Notes: generated by a model from the letters alone, not told the origin. A stretch of DNA of 64,000 nt from Paraphysomonas bandaiensis (GCA_965644295.1 CBFFRP010000446.1:1-64000); one strand, 5' to 3'; positions 46,520 to 58,463 are shown, numbered from the stretch's first letter. Made by a program: numbers and translations.

Positions 46520-48283
46520 ATGACCCAGTCGGATGACAGTGATCTGGCGTCTCAGTTAAGCTCTCTTCGTTCTGAGGTGTTTGATTATGAGGATGATAAG
46601 CCCTCTCGCTCATCAGCTAAGAAGCCATCGAAGAGGAGCCATCGCAAGCTGTCGTTAGATGACATGCAGAGCCCCGCAGTGCATAGTCGTCATATGCACA
46701 GCAGTAACAGCAGAAACATCTCACGACACTCTTATGTGCATATGCCTGATCGAGATGCGAGCATCAGTCGAGCAGTTATCGAGACGGAGCAGATGGGTCT
46801 TCGGCTAACGGATGAGGTGCAGCGACTCAGAGCAGAATTGAAGCGATCACAGGAACATCATGCAGACCTTAGTTCTACTTTGCGTCGAGTGAATGCTGAC
46901 AACGATATACTGAGAAGGCAATGTGATGACTCAAGCTCTATCATCGAGCAGCTCACTGAACTCAATCACAAGCTATCACTGGAATGTGATAAGCTTAAGA
47001 ATGACATGGTATAACAGATCGTCCTATTACATATAGTTGATTTTGCATAATTCAACTGATTTAATATTTGCTGTACTATGGGTGTATATCTAGTCTCATC
47101 CGTTTGTGTGTATTGTAGAGCGTGCACAGCGAGAAAGTCTCGTTGGTAGAAGAAAAGAACAGTGTGACGACTGAAAAGCTACAGCTAGTAACGGGCGAGA
47201 GAGATAAACTGAAGGAAGAACTTGAAACACTCCGTCAAAAGGTGTGTATGAATAGGTTGTAGGATTTACAGATACTTGTGGGGTATGTTGCAGCTTGAAG
47301 TAATCGTGCCTATAGTTCGGTCGTAACCCGTACCTATTTGTTACACTTATTGATGTATGCGCAGAGCCTCTCCCAAGATTCCCAGTTACTCGCTCTCCAG
47401 AATGCTCTGGATGAGACCAAAGGAGAGTTGGTGACTGTGCGAAAGCAAACCGATGAGGTGAATATACTACAGTGGCACAGTTAAATTCCTGATGTTTTGT
47501 ATACACTACAACGTATAATTTTATTTTAAATTTCTATACAGGGTGGAGAGAGTCGCCAAGGCTTGCTCGCTCTGCTACAAGAACGGGATAGAGATGTCAA
47601 ACGTCTAGGGGGGGCACTGAGAGAGGCTGGTAACACCGTAGAAGAGACAGCAGAGAGTTTGCACCAAGAAAGACGTCGATGTGAAGCTTTGGAGAGAGAG
47701 CTAGACTCTCTCCGCGGAGAGATGTCCAGGAATAGGCAACGTAAATTAAAAGGGGATGATGATCGTGCGTCTCTCGAACGACAGGTTCATGCCTTGGAGG
47801 AGCAACGGAGTTTTTTGCAAAGTGAGAAAACCAAATTACAGGACACTGTCACTGATCTGAAAAGGCGATTGGCAGCCCAGTCAGAGCAGATAACTCAGCT
47901 CGAGGAATCAAACGCCAATATCACCACTGCGCACAACAGTAAGATACATTCACTAAGGTTGCAAGTTAACGCGAGTGCTAACACTCTTGAGAAGATTCAG
48001 GGACAGAAATTTAGGCAAGAGGAAATTATTCAAGAGCTAAGGTTGGTCGCCCTCAGTTTATATATATGACATGTAGCTGCTCGTAGAGTACTTCTTGTTT
48101 AGAATTATACTTCATGCCTTATAGTAATTTCTTATTACTAGACTACAACTGTCGGTGCTGGAGGGAAAGTATGCCACTTTGAAGCGACTCAACAGGCAGC
48201 TCTTGACGGCAACCAACACTTACGAAGATATTCTGCGGAAAAGAGATAATAGTATGGACTCGAGGTCGATAAATATGATGTGA
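46520..48283 (+). CDS. Coiled-coil protein, 448 aa
   Basis: Exons 46520-47008, 47119-47241, 47365-47457, 47542-48041, 48142-48283; 449 codons joined. The first 75 residues are polar, Ser/His/Lys-rich and probably disordered. From about residue 80 to the end the sequence is an almost continuous heptad coiled coil (EVQRLRAELKRSQE, KLKEELETLRQK, ERDRDVKRLGGALREAG, ALEEQRSFLQSEKTKLQD, RLAAQSEQITQLEES). The four introns fall between heptad blocks and three are phase 0. No enzyme motif. Role unknown; centrosomal, basal-body or tethering proteins look like this. Paired head to head with the multi-IQ gene. Confidence 0.85.
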
Positions 48284-48651
48284 ATTAATGAAAGCTATGA
48301 TCCGATTTTGTAGAATATGAAGTTATATTGCAATGATAAGCAGTGTTGTAGTTCTGGTGTATAGTGGGGTGAATAATGTAGAATGTAACTGTGATAAGTA
48401 AGAAGTATTGAGCCGAATTAAGACAATTTCATGATTATAAAAGATAGGAAAAAATGTAATTCTATTCTTCATCCAAATTTTATGGCAGAACTATAATTAT
48501 ACACGTATCATATATATATATGATATATGTTATCGCAACGGCGAACGAGAAAATGCCAAATCGTCAGAGTAGGAGTAATCACGACAGTTGAGGTCGTATA
48601 TATGACTGCCTAATATAAACAAGCTATCTGAGTAATATACTTAAGGTCCTC

Positions 48652-49299
48652 TTACTTTTCCTCGTCCCAGCCATCTTCACCATCGATGTCTGAGTCATCA
48701 AAATAGCCGCCATCGCTATCGGAACTCAGCCACCATATCCCGCCCGTCCAAATATGATCCCAACTCTTACTGCTGTCCACTTCTCCATCCCACTCTTCAA
48801 CTTCGTCTACTTCGACATCACCATCTCCATCATGATCAATCCACTGACCCATCAAGTGCTCCACTCGCAAAGTGCCAAGAGTCATACCTTCAAACAGACT
48901 ATCCGGGCTATCGCTTCCTTCGCTCAGGTCCCAAAATTCACCATCCCAACAAACTACTGGCCCAGCATCATCATGTTCTAAAGCATGATATTCTTCCAGC
49001 TCCATATCTGCTTCTATTATAGAACTGTCTGTAACCTTCTCGCCAACTGCGATTTCACCTCCTGCTCTACTCACACAGATATTGGAGGGGTCAAATTCAC
49101 GGGAACTATTCACTAGTAACGAATGAGATAACTTCAGGCGGTCGTCATTCACTGACGGCGATATGAACCCTCTGAATAACACACTCGACACTCGACTCAA
49201 AATACACCACGAAACAGGACACGACAGAGACGCTGGAGACTCATGTCTGTCTTTGTGCAGCCACGACACATACACCTTTCGACTGAACCACCAAAACAT
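48652..49299 (-). CDS. Acidic protein of unknown family, 215 aa
   Basis: A single open frame from the ATG at 49299 to 48652. The N-terminal third is mixed, with a hydrophobic/aromatic start (MFWWFSRKVYVSWLHKD) and many Ser and Arg. The C-terminal two thirds are very acidic and Trp-rich (WDGEFWDLSEGSDS, WIDHDGDGDVEVDEVEEWDG, ending in DGWDEEK). Asp-rich runs superficially resemble an EF-hand loop, but the flanking helices are lacking. I do not recognise it. Support for it being real is its head-to-head position with the PUB-domain gene across a TATG tract, with the tract beginning 70 bp from its ATG. A small intron near the 5' end cannot be excluded. Confidence 0.55.
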   Translation of the reverse strand: MFWWFSRKVYVSWLHKDRHESPASLSCPVSWCILSRVSSVLFRGFISPSVNDDRLKLSHSLLVNSSREFDPSNICVSRAGGEIAVGEKVTDSSIIEADMELEEYHALEHDDAGPVVCWDGEFWDLSEGSDSPDSLFEGMTLGTLRVEHLMGQWIDHDGDGDVEVDEVEEWDGEVDSSKSWDHIWTGGIWWLSSDSDGGYFDDSDIDGEDGWDEEK

Positions 49300-49370
49300 C
49301 CCTTAATATATACACCCCCCTCTAAACATAACACACCCACGCAAGTGCTACATGTCCACATCCATAACAT

Positions 49371-49822
49371 GAATGTATGTATGTATGTATGTATGTATGT
49401 ATGTATGTATGTATGTATGTATGTATGTATGTATGTATGTATGTATGTATGTATGTATGTATGTATGTATGTATGTATGTATGTATGTATGTATGTATGT
49501 ATGTATGTATGTATGTATGTATGTATGTATGTATGTATGTATGTATGTATGTATGTATGTATGTATGTATGTATGTATGTATGTATGTATGTATGTATGT
49601 ATGTATGTATGTATGTATGTATGTATGTATGTAGGTATGTATGTATGTATGTATGTATGTATGTATGTATGTATGTATGTATGTATGTATGTATGTATGT
49701 ATGTATGTATGTATGTATGTATGTATGTATGGATGTATGTATGTATGTATGTATGTATGTATGTATGTATGTATGTATGTATGTATGTATGTATGTATGT
49801 ATGTATGTATGTATGTATGTAT
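49371..49822. repeat. (TATG)n microsatellite in a divergent promoter
   Basis: About 450 bp with two single-base variants (gtag near 49633, atgg near 49730). It lies between the acidic-protein ATG (49299, minus) and the PUB-protein ATG (49877, plus, 55 bp away). Confidence 0.97.
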
Positions 49823-49876
49823 ACGGTGTGCATCATGTGGAGGTTGTTCTGTTGAGTGTCAGTTATCGTTGCAGTC

Positions 49877-51062
49877 ATGTCAGAGATATCTAAAACAAAG
49901 AGGGCAGTGGACGATCTGTGTAGCAGGCTGTATGATCACAGGCACGTGTCTGCTATGAGTGCGGAGGATCTGCATGCCATGCAGAGCACTCTGCAGACTC
50001 TGCGCGACAGATGCGATGCCTTCATAGGCAAGATAGACCTCAAAGATCCCGTCACGCAGGCCCCCAGATACGGCCCCAATATGGTCAAGAAGATTACCGA
50101 TCTCTCGGATAGTATCGACGCGCTTATAGGGGACTGCAACGAGGCTGTGTCTCAACTGCCCCCTCAAGATGAAGCTGTGCACGAAGACCCTGCTGACGAG
50201 ATGCCCTCTTCAGTCCCAGACCCTTCTGACCACACACATGCACCTGTGGACATCACTACTCCACCTGAGACACAGACACAGTCTACGAAATCGATGCTCT
50301 TATCTGATCGCGTTGCTGAAGAAGAGAAGGAAGCGTTGAGTCAACAAGCAGCATTGATTCGAGCTCGGAAGAATAAAGAAGAGCAAGAAGCCAAAGAAGC
50401 ACAGGGGTGTGAGTTATACCGTTTACGATGGGTGACGCATCATATAAATACTCGCTGGAAATCGGGTGGTATCTCTGAAGCGCTGACTGCCCTTGCTAGT
50501 GAGATCAAGCGCTCTGACGACGAGATTATTCAGAATGTTAAAATTAGAGAAGCTGTAGAACTTGTATCAAATATTTTAGATAACGTGCACAAGAAACCCG
50601 ATGATGAAAAGCTTCGGCGAATCCGATCGAATCACCCAGTTATACATGTGAGTGATTGGATAGTGTTATTATCGTTCACTTATGTGAGATCATCGAAGTT
50701 TCGTAGTGTATGCTAACCGTGTATTGTGTATGGAGTAGGAAAAGCTTACTAGTCATGGAGAGTCTGGATTAGGATTGCTGATCTCAGTTGGATTCCTCGC
50801 CAAGGCAACATACTCCAATGGCACACCTATCATCGATGAACCACCCATAGGCGCTCCTCCTAATGTAAGTGAGGAGGATGTGCCTAGAGCTATAACGGCT
50901 ATTGCGGACCCGGGATACATGTATACAGTCATGCTTGAGATGTTCGAGCCAAGCATAGAGCCTGCTGAAGGGTCTGCGAATTGGATACGTTGGTTTGATG
51001 GCTTGGAGGAGTCTAAGAAACAGTTGCAATTGTTTTTGGATAGTCTAAATATGTCTAAATAG
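49877..51062 (+). CDS. PUB (PUG) domain protein, 364 aa
   Basis: PUB domains bind the C-terminal tail of the AAA ATPase p97/Cdc48 in ubiquitin-dependent protein handling. Exons 49877-50647 and 50739-51062 around a 91-bp intron; 365 codons joined. Residues 1-100 are helical; 100-145 are Pro/Ser/Thr-rich linker; 145-180 are a charged helix. The PUB core lies at about 218-285: KIREAVELVSNILDNV, KPDDEKLRRIRSNHPVI and, across the splice, EKLTSHGESGLGLLISVGF. The DEKLRRIRSNHP block is the family signature. The C-terminal 80 residues are unassigned. No UBX or transglutaminase domain is present, so it is neither a UBXD1 nor a PNGase orthologue in full. Confidence 0.8.
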
Positions 51063-51641
51063 CATTTGATTACAAATATACTTCTTAACTTATTCAAATT
51101 TATATTTTTTAAATTTATATTTAAGGTACGATACTAGGTTTTTAATCTATATATTTCAATATGACACATCTTTGAAAAGTGATTGCTTTTATTGTTTTAG
51201 TGAACACTGCAGGGCTAGGGAATAGGGAACTATATATGGAATTGATATATATTGTAAAATATAGTGATTGGTGGAGAGGCCTAATATTTACTATTCTACC
51301 ATACTGGTTGTAAACGTAACTCACAATATATTGATAGTCATCAATATAGATATATATATGAAAGTATTATTATTAGCAATAGGCGCCGAGAATCAGCAAC
51401 AGATAGGTAGCTAGATGACTAGATAAAAACTAGTCAAGCTAGAGATGGACTTATACCTGTAACTAACTAGTACAAAAGCTATATAACACTACGAAAGCAG
51501 ATTGTACGTCGCCGCAAGCACCAAGGTGCACACTATGACTATCATGAATCTTCAACACATACTATCATCAATTCAGTTTGTGATATGTTTCATTGATTTA
51601 AGATGACACTCAATTCTAAGAGCGCTTCATACAAAAAAATA
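51063..51641. other. Convergent intergenic region with truncated R1
   Basis: Between the PUB (+) and PRMT (-) genes. Bases 51359-51530 are a 5' fragment of repeat R1 and 51534-51606 resemble a short repeat near 32.45 kb. Nothing else seen. Confidence 0.55.
51359..51530 (+). repeat. Dispersed repeat R1, 5' fragment
   Basis: Starts tatgaaagtattattattagc, close to the start of the 17351 copy, and ends after gcaagcaccaaggtgc, about 35% into the unit. It is truncated at its 3' side, unlike LINE-type insertions, which usually lose the 5' side. Confidence 0.75.
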
Positions 51642-54057
51642 TTAATTAGATTTAATATCGAAATCTAATTTTACTGTTGTATCTCCATAGACAAACCGCG
51701 GACATACCTGTAAATAATTCCTACCATTGACCATGTGGGGTTCCCTGAAAAACTTGACACTAGTTTTGAGGTACGGAGGGAAATTATCCCCCTGACAGAA
51801 GCTGATTTTCTCTGATTCAGAGACATCAAAATCGACCCACACAGCTACACAGTCACATTGCTCTTCGTCAAGTACGGTGAAGGGGACATTCACAGCAGTT
51901 GGCACTGACACAACGGCATCATCTCCGGCTTCTCGTTCCAGTAAACAGCGGTCATAGTGGAGAGTTGCTACAGATGTGGGGGAAGACAATATTTTCTTAC
52001 GATACACCCCAAGCTTGTATGGAAACAAGTTTTCATGCCAACCGGTCTGAACGTCATCAAGGTAATCGTGATTAAATCCCGACACTCTGAATCGCACAAA
52101 ATATATTAATGTGATAACGAAACCAAAAGCAATGCACAACTTACATTCCCGCAGTTCCGTGACTGACCCGCAAATCTGGCAGGCAAAACGCAGCTACCAT
52201 TATATGAGCTCTAATAGGGCACACCTGAAACCTCGATGCCTGTACAGGGCTCCTTCTTATGAAATTCAGGGCATAGAGATAAGATAATGCACTCTCAATG
52301 GGCAAGCAGTGCAACTGGTAAAAGAAACACTCCGAAGTAATTGTTACCACTGATAATTGTGTAGACGGGGAGTTTCCCGTGCTATCGTCTCCCTCGAAAA
52401 GAGAGGTGAAACCACTTGATAGAAAGGATGCCCCATCTTCATCATCAAGTACCACACAACCTTGTGGTGATAGACTACCAGCAGTGATATTACTACTGAT
52501 TAACTGTCCGTAGAACATGGCCGAAAATTGTTTCTTCTCTATTGACACAACCTGAGCCTTACCATCACTGTCTCCTAGATGGCCCACATTTTCTAGAGCT
52601 GAAGCTGTCATCAGAGCCAACGTAGAGCCATCTGAGATGTCCACAAACAGGCCTTTGCCTGGCAATGACTTGGTGGCACTCACGTAGGCTTCTACAACTG
52701 TCTGTATCCCGCTCTGCCACTTACCCATAACTACACTATCGTTTAGCATTTGCAAACGCTCAGGTCCACATAGCAGATGCCAGCCACATCCACAAGGCTC
52801 TGGAGCCTGAGCTACCTGTTCTACCCTAGGTTTTTTTATCTTACTCGGACTCTCGCTTGTCACGGCGCGATCAACAGAGCACCAAATTTGCAGGGCATCA
52901 TGGGTTATAGTAACGTCAAAAATATCTCCGGCATTGCACTTATATCCCCCCTCCTTTCCAAGAGGATATACCACTTGTAACCAATGGTCTTGCCAAGCGT
53001 GCGCACCTGGAGAAGTAGAGTAGCTGTATCCATTATCACGAATGTCTGATTCAGGTAGTAGGTCAGCTCTCCACCACACAAGAAGGCCATGGACAGTCCC
53101 ATCTGCAGTGGCCTCGATTCGAACACTGTGGCTTGCCCCTTCACACTGATGAAACTGCACTGAAAATAAGGGACACGTGTCACTGAGTATCCTTGCTCCT
53201 CTAGACAGCAATTGCTCCCCCCAGTGGACAGGAATCATCCGTCCATGTGCACAGGTTGACCGACTATTGACTCCATCTCTACGGGGGGATAGCCCTCCCA
53301 TGCAACTATTTCCCACAGTAGACATGTGAAGCACATCTTCGCTTTCAATTAGCGATCCAAAAACACAAGCTTGACTGGGGATTACGCGACCTTCAATTGG
53401 CCCAACAGATTTGTCCATGAACCTCTCTATAGCATCCCCATGCGCTAATAACACTCCCTCACCCAGCAACGCAGAATCCATAAGCTCCGATAGTATAATA
53501 TCCGGTGAAAATGGGAGTGCTTCGATGTCAGAACTCTTCGATGCAACTATAAGTATTTGATCGCTCATACCATTGCTCTCAACCACAGCACGAGCAACAT
53601 CAGCAAGAGCTTCAAACATTTCACACCCGATGACAAACTCTGCTCCGTGACGAACACACATCATCGCCAACAGCCCTGTGCCTGTGCCAATATCCAGCAC
53701 TGTAGGCCGTCTGTTGTACTTGTGTATGAAGGTAGAGATGGATGCGGCTATGGCTTGTTCGTATATGTCATTTCTACAGTGATCATGCAGCATAGAGGTC
53801 ATCTGAGACATGCCGATGACACGTCTCATTACTGCCAGTTGATCCTCCTCCTCTGACCATACCAATGACCCGTCAATAGGGCTGACAGAGGCGGATAGCA
53901 TTACTCTAACAGAGTCTCCAGATGGGGTCCTCTTCACGCCTATGAGCACCTCCTCAGCGCTGGACACATCCTGAACATCCGTCAGATCATACGGAGTCAC
54001 TCCGGACCCTCCACTACCAACCAAACCACCGCCTCCCTTGTCCAGACCCTGATACAT
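51642..54057 (-). CDS. PRMT7: PRMT7-like protein arginine methyltransferase, 785 aa
   Basis: The enzyme transfers methyl from S-adenosylmethionine to arginine side chains; PRMT7 makes monomethylarginine. Exons 52145-54057 and 51642-52086 with a 58-bp intron; 786 codons joined. Motif I is VLDIGTGTGLLAMM at about 120-133. The double-E loop reads SELMDSALLGEG (Glu 191 and Glu 200), the spacing found in PRMT7. The substrate-site block normally THW appears as DHWLQV in the C-terminal barrel. A second, degenerate methyltransferase module follows (CGWHLLCGPERLQMLND, then GLFVDISDGSTLALM), and exon 2 supplies VSGFNHDYLD and FPYKLG. The tandem layout and final block point to PRMT7 over PRMT9. The ATG is only about 30 bp from the TATG tract. 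Confidence 0.85.
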
Positions 54058-54087
54058 GGCGAAACGAGGTAGATATAGAGAATAATA

Positions 54088-54720
54088 TGCATGTATGTAT
54101 GTATGTATGTATGTATGTATGTATGTATGTATGTATGTATGTATGTATGTATGTATGTATGTATGTATGTATGTATGTATGTATGTATGTATGTATGTAT
54201 GTATGTATGTATGTATGTATGTATGTATGTATGTATGTATGTATGTATGTATGTATGTATGTATGTATGTATGTATGTATGTATGTATGTATGTATGTAT
54301 GTATGTATGTATGTATGTATGTATGTATGTATGTATGTATGTATGTATGTATGTATGTATGTATGTATGTATGTATGTATGTATGTATGTATGTATGTAT
54401 GTATGTATGTATGTATGTATGTATGTATGTATGTATGTATGTATGTATGTATGTATGTATGTATGTATGTATGTATGTATGTATGTATGTATGTATGTAT
54501 GTATGTATGTATGTATGTATGTATGTATGTATGTATGTATGTATGTATGTATGTATGTATGTATGTATGTATGTATGTATGTATGTATGTATGTATGTAT
54601 GTATGTATGTATGTATGTATGTATGTATGTATGTATGTATGTATGTATGTATGTATGTATGTATGTATGTATGTATGTATGTATGTATGTATGTATGTAT
54701 GTATGTATGTATGTATGTAT
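54088..54720. repeat. (TATG)n microsatellite upstream of the PRMT7-like gene
   Basis: About 630 bp of uninterrupted TATG beginning about 30 bp from the PRMT ATG (54057, minus). On the other side is the decayed retroelement; no intact plus-strand gene is seen there. Confidence 0.97.
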
Positions 54721-54879
54721 GGTGGATATTCTCGTTATAGTGATTTTTAGCCTTGGTACGGGGATTTTTGCATAAAATCCCCGCTTTATAGTTTTTAAAC
54801 CTATAGTTTTTAATGAAAATCCTTATTTTGGTTGATTGTTGTGAAAAAATTGATAGGTGTAATACATGCATCTGTATGC

Positions 54880-55797
54880 AGCGATGTCGAAGAAGGCGAG
54901 GAGGTCCAGTAAAGGTGGAAGAGGAAAAGGGGGAGAGGGTTCAAATGGAGCCTAGTACCTCTAGCTCGAAGGAGGGAGGAGGCAGTCTCCAACCCTGAGC
55001 CTCCGCTGCAGGAGGCAGCAGAGGAGAGCTCAGCTAACAGTCCCCACGTGGTGAGATGATGAGGGGGCGAGGGCCCAGAAGAACCCCTTATGATGAGAGT
55101 CGATGAAGAAGGTTTAGTGATTTCAGATGAGTACCTGATTCTGATCGGTGCGATGTTTGTGGCCGGTTGAAGGACTGGCACAAATCCAAGTCATGCCCTC
55201 TGCGAAATGCGGCGGGGGCGGACGTAGACCCCACGATGAAGTGGACTGACTCTGTGCGGCGGGGGCGGACGTAGACCCCACGATGAAGTGGACTGACTCT
55301 GCAGTAGCCGAGGATTTGTTGGCAAATAAGGGTTGTCACTTTTTACCGAGAAATGGGTGGGAGAATAGAAAGACTGGCACTTTTGGGAAGGACTCCAAGG
55401 TGAGTTCCCTGATGTGTATTTCTTAAATCATTCTCTTCATTGCCATTTATAACAGTGATTGTTTGCAATGAACAGGGTGGGACAAGGACGTGCAAGGCTC
55501 TCCTTGATACTGGAGCATCGGCTAATTTCATCAGTACTGACGTAGCAAACTGGTTAGTTGCTAGTGGCACTATTCCTGTTTCCGTAAATAAAAATATAGC
55601 TGGTGGTTTCAAATCCGCTATGTCCTTATGTCAGAGGGGTTTCTCTGGACATTAATATCCATACGGAGACTATGGAATCTCCGGGATTTCAAGCTACAAT
55701 AGACGCTTGGGAGTTGGATTTAAATTTTGAATTTATTTTAGGGGTGCACACAGTCCGCAAATTGGATTTAGTAGTACAATTCCATATCTATAAGTAA
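54880..55797 (+). pseudogene. Decayed retroelement: zinc knuckle and retropepsin remnant
   Basis: Bases 55149-55196 encode a CX2CX6HX4C knuckle (CDVCGRLKDWHKSKSC). A retropepsin-like segment follows at 55440-55797: LLDTGASANFIST has the catalytic DTG, and in the next frame FEFILGVHTVRKLD matches the ILG block near the protease C-terminus, so a frameshift lies at about 55610-55655. A 47-bp tandem duplication (55208-55301) also breaks the frame between knuckle and protease. The upstream basic stretch (CRRRRGGPVKVEEEKG) may be Gag. No RT or LTR is identifiable. It is unrelated in sequence to the copia elements; a Gypsy-like or other Gag-protease source is likely. Confidence 0.7.
55208..55301 (+). 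repeat. 47-bp tandem duplication
   Basis: Two identical adjacent copies, tgcggcgggggcggacgtag at the start and gactgactctg at the end. It is GC-rich relative to its surroundings and lies within the retroelement remnant. Confidence 0.95.
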
Positions 55798-56920
55798 TTT
55801 TTTCTCTGTCCGAAGATCTAAGTCTACACTATAACAACGTAGTTAATAGCTTTCCAAACTGGAGTGTGGAATACGATACTTTAAACATTAACTTAGGGGT
55901 TTTCAGTATAAAACCATGGTTTTACAAGACAAAAACTGTGTTTTGTAGTAAAAAACTGTTTTTTTAACGAAAACCTGGGTTTTCTAATCGTGGATGGTGC
56001 CGTTATGGTGGACAGTATGGCTTAAGGTACACACCACCCAGCACCATAACCATATCTCTATATATGCTGCTGCTGGTGATGAGCTGTTAGCTGACTACTT
56101 GATCGTTGAGTGTCTTGTAGTTGCAATGTATAGCACGCTACAGTCAGTGCTGTATACTCATGGATGGGGTAAGAAGAACCTCCTCCGTCACGATATGCAG
56201 CAGTGCCGTGGAGCATATGCTACATGCATGTTACAGCAGTATCAGTGCTGGGCTCTGTAGTTAGTTTATTGAACTACAACCAACTCCTACGTGCGTACTT
56301 GAAGTTTGGTAAAGTCAATCGCTAGTAGTTATCCTGTATTCTATGTAGCAATGAAATACAGAATATACATGACTACAGTATAGGAGTAGCTATTACAAGT
56401 ATACAAAGAAACTGAAAATATAGTAGCTGTTAAAGATATGATTTGTAGAACAGAATGTTGATGTTGGTGAATGACGTGGTTCCTAACTCACAGGGCTACA
56501 ACATCATAAACTTACTATATCTCCTATAATATCAATCAGTCAATATTGCACTAACTAAAAGCGTAAATTAATATAGTTATCGTTGTTGAACTTACGATAT
56601 AAACCAGTCGTGCATAGAATCACCTGGCTGTTAGAGGTGCACATGTCACTGAAGTTCACTTGCTCTACACGTGAACCTCAACGTTGCTTGTTGAACACAA
56701 TGCACTACTGATTAATCTGAGCACTGCACTCATATTCATGACCGTCTGCTGATGCATCTGACCTCAGTCACTATGCATCATGCGTTCACCAGTCACTCCC
56801 GTATCTGACATAGTCACAAATCAGTAAATGAATACTCACGTACGTACTGCACACTAACTCACTTCAATCTATATCGCATCATACTGTAGAATTCAACACC
56901 GTCAAGTATCAACTTTCAGG

Positions 56921-57005
56921 GCTGCGTATAAATTAATCGTCAATTATAATTGCAATTTTTACTTGCTGTCTCAATTTCAATTATTGCAATTACTTAATAC
57001 TAAAA
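56921..57005. repeat. Foldback MITE-like element
   Basis: Begins cagggctgcg and contains aattaatcgtcaattataat and caatttcaattattgcaatt, inversely repetitive AT-rich arms. Related copies: 57073-57170 (starts gcagggctgc), 58370-58463 (ends cgcagccct) and 41947-42040 (ends acagccctg). The CAGGGCTG terminus recalls hAT-type elements. Confidence 0.5.
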
Positions 57006-57072
57006 TATTGTTATCAATCCCTGCTATATCTAGCAATTAGCAGTCAATATATAATATATACCTTAGACCTAG

Positions 57073-57170
57073 CAGGGCTGCTTCACAATTAATTATCAAT
57101 TAATTGACGCATGTTGTAGTGAATTATAATTACAATTATTACTTGTCGTCCCAATTAATTGAAACTACAC
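57073..57170. repeat. Foldback MITE-like element, second copy
   Basis: Starts gcagggctgc, then caattaattatcaattaatt, later gaattataattacaattatt and cccaattaattg. Same layout as the copy at 56921; the far terminus is not clear. Confidence 0.45.
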
Positions 57171-57465
57171 TACGTACTCAAATAGCTATATATTAGCTGC
57201 AAATATAGCTACCTCAACGTTCTAAATGCGTAAATTGTTATTATAATCTTAGCTCTACTGAACATTGTTGATTATGGTATGCAAGTGCTTCAGCGATGCT
57301 TGCTTCCGCTGCTTGCTACCACTAATCAAACGTCGTCATACTGAATAAGAATCTCATTGTCATCACCTTCTTCTTCCTCATTGAGAAAAGATGTTTTAAT
57401 ATTATCCTTTTCCGTCCGAGATAGTGCGGCTTCATTCCATTGGATATATACTATATATAATATCT

Positions 57466-57830
57466 GATTATTTAACAATAGGCATATAAGTGTTAAAACT
57501 AAACAGAAATTTATCTATCGCCAAGGTGCGACCACCTCCTCTCTCTGTCCTTAACGTGCGCTAGCCCGGATGCTTGACTTCAAGTAGGCAGCTCAAACCC
57601 CAGATACCTTGAGGTGAACCCTGTCCCGGATGCCTTTTTATTCGTCAAGGCTCAACGACGTCTACTACACAAGTGACACTTATTAGTGTCCCTTGTACCA
57701 CACAAGCATTCGGCTATGAGTGGGCAGAACAATATCTGCTGACTATATATGCCGCTCACGGTAGTTTCCTGGAGAAATATCTCCGGTACTTATTCCCAGA
57801 ACAAAGGTGCGAGTCCGACTTTGTTGGCAT
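57466..57830 (+). repeat. Dispersed repeat R1, copy near 57 kb
   Basis: Matches R1 from the caataggcat region through gatgcttgacttcaag, the gacact/agtgtc hairpin (57676-57691), gggcagaacaatatctgc and ggtgcgagtccgac. The 5' core is shorter than in the 17.4-kb copy, lacking the gcttgtgcgtcgccgcaagc block. Confidence 0.75.
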
Positions 57831-58369
57831 TCCATTGGAAGCATTACTTTGATTTTTCTTTTGTACTCTAAGTCCAAGGCTTCCATAGATACCTCATCAA
57901 AGTTGATCTCAAAATATGACTCAACCTTTTGTTCTTTCGTGTCAATTGTTTAACACAAAAAGGAAAAGGAAGATCACTCACTATCACTCAGTGATACGCA
58001 TTCCACGCTTGAGGTGATATTTTGCGCTCAACATATTTCCCATCGCACCACCACTCGCTGGGCAGCCAAACTTTATCTTTCCATCCATCGTGTTTGATTG
58101 CATGCTGCGACAGGTTGCGCGACCCATAGTGTTAAATTACGCACCTCTTCGTTATTAGCATTTATTTTCTTAAAGAACACTCCTGCAATGACGTCTGGTA
58201 CCAGAATTCCGCTCATATCACTAATTCATTACATGAATTATTATGTGAGATAGTCTTATGGATATTACATCAATCTTCCATATTGATCGTAAGCATTGGA
58301 TTTTCGTGTAATAAAAAATGCCGTTTTTTAAATTTTCACTGTCAAAATATGACATGCAAAATTTTTTAT

Positions 58370-58463
58370 CATTAATTGGAACAAGCTAGAGTCAATTATA
58401 ATTGCAAATACGATTTGATATCCCAATTTCAATACTTGACAATTAATTTCTTCGCAGCCCTCG
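58370..58463. repeat. Foldback MITE-like element, third copy
   Basis: Contains gtcaattataattgcaaata and cccaatttcaatacttgaca and ends ttcttcgcagccct. It is the mirror image of the start of the 56921 copy. The 5' terminus is eroded. Confidence 0.45.

Noticed and set aside
48652-48900. EF-hand calcium site in the acidic protein (DHDGDGDVEVDE)
   Set aside because: The Asp/Gly spacing partly fits an EF loop, but the flanking sequence is uniformly acidic without amphipathic helices.
54088-54871. Continuing the PRMT7-like frame upstream through the repeat to an ATG near 54871
   Set aside because: It would add over 200 His-Thr-Tyr-Ile repeats to the N-terminus; the ATG at 54057 starts an ordinary sequence and matches the promoter layout of the other genes.
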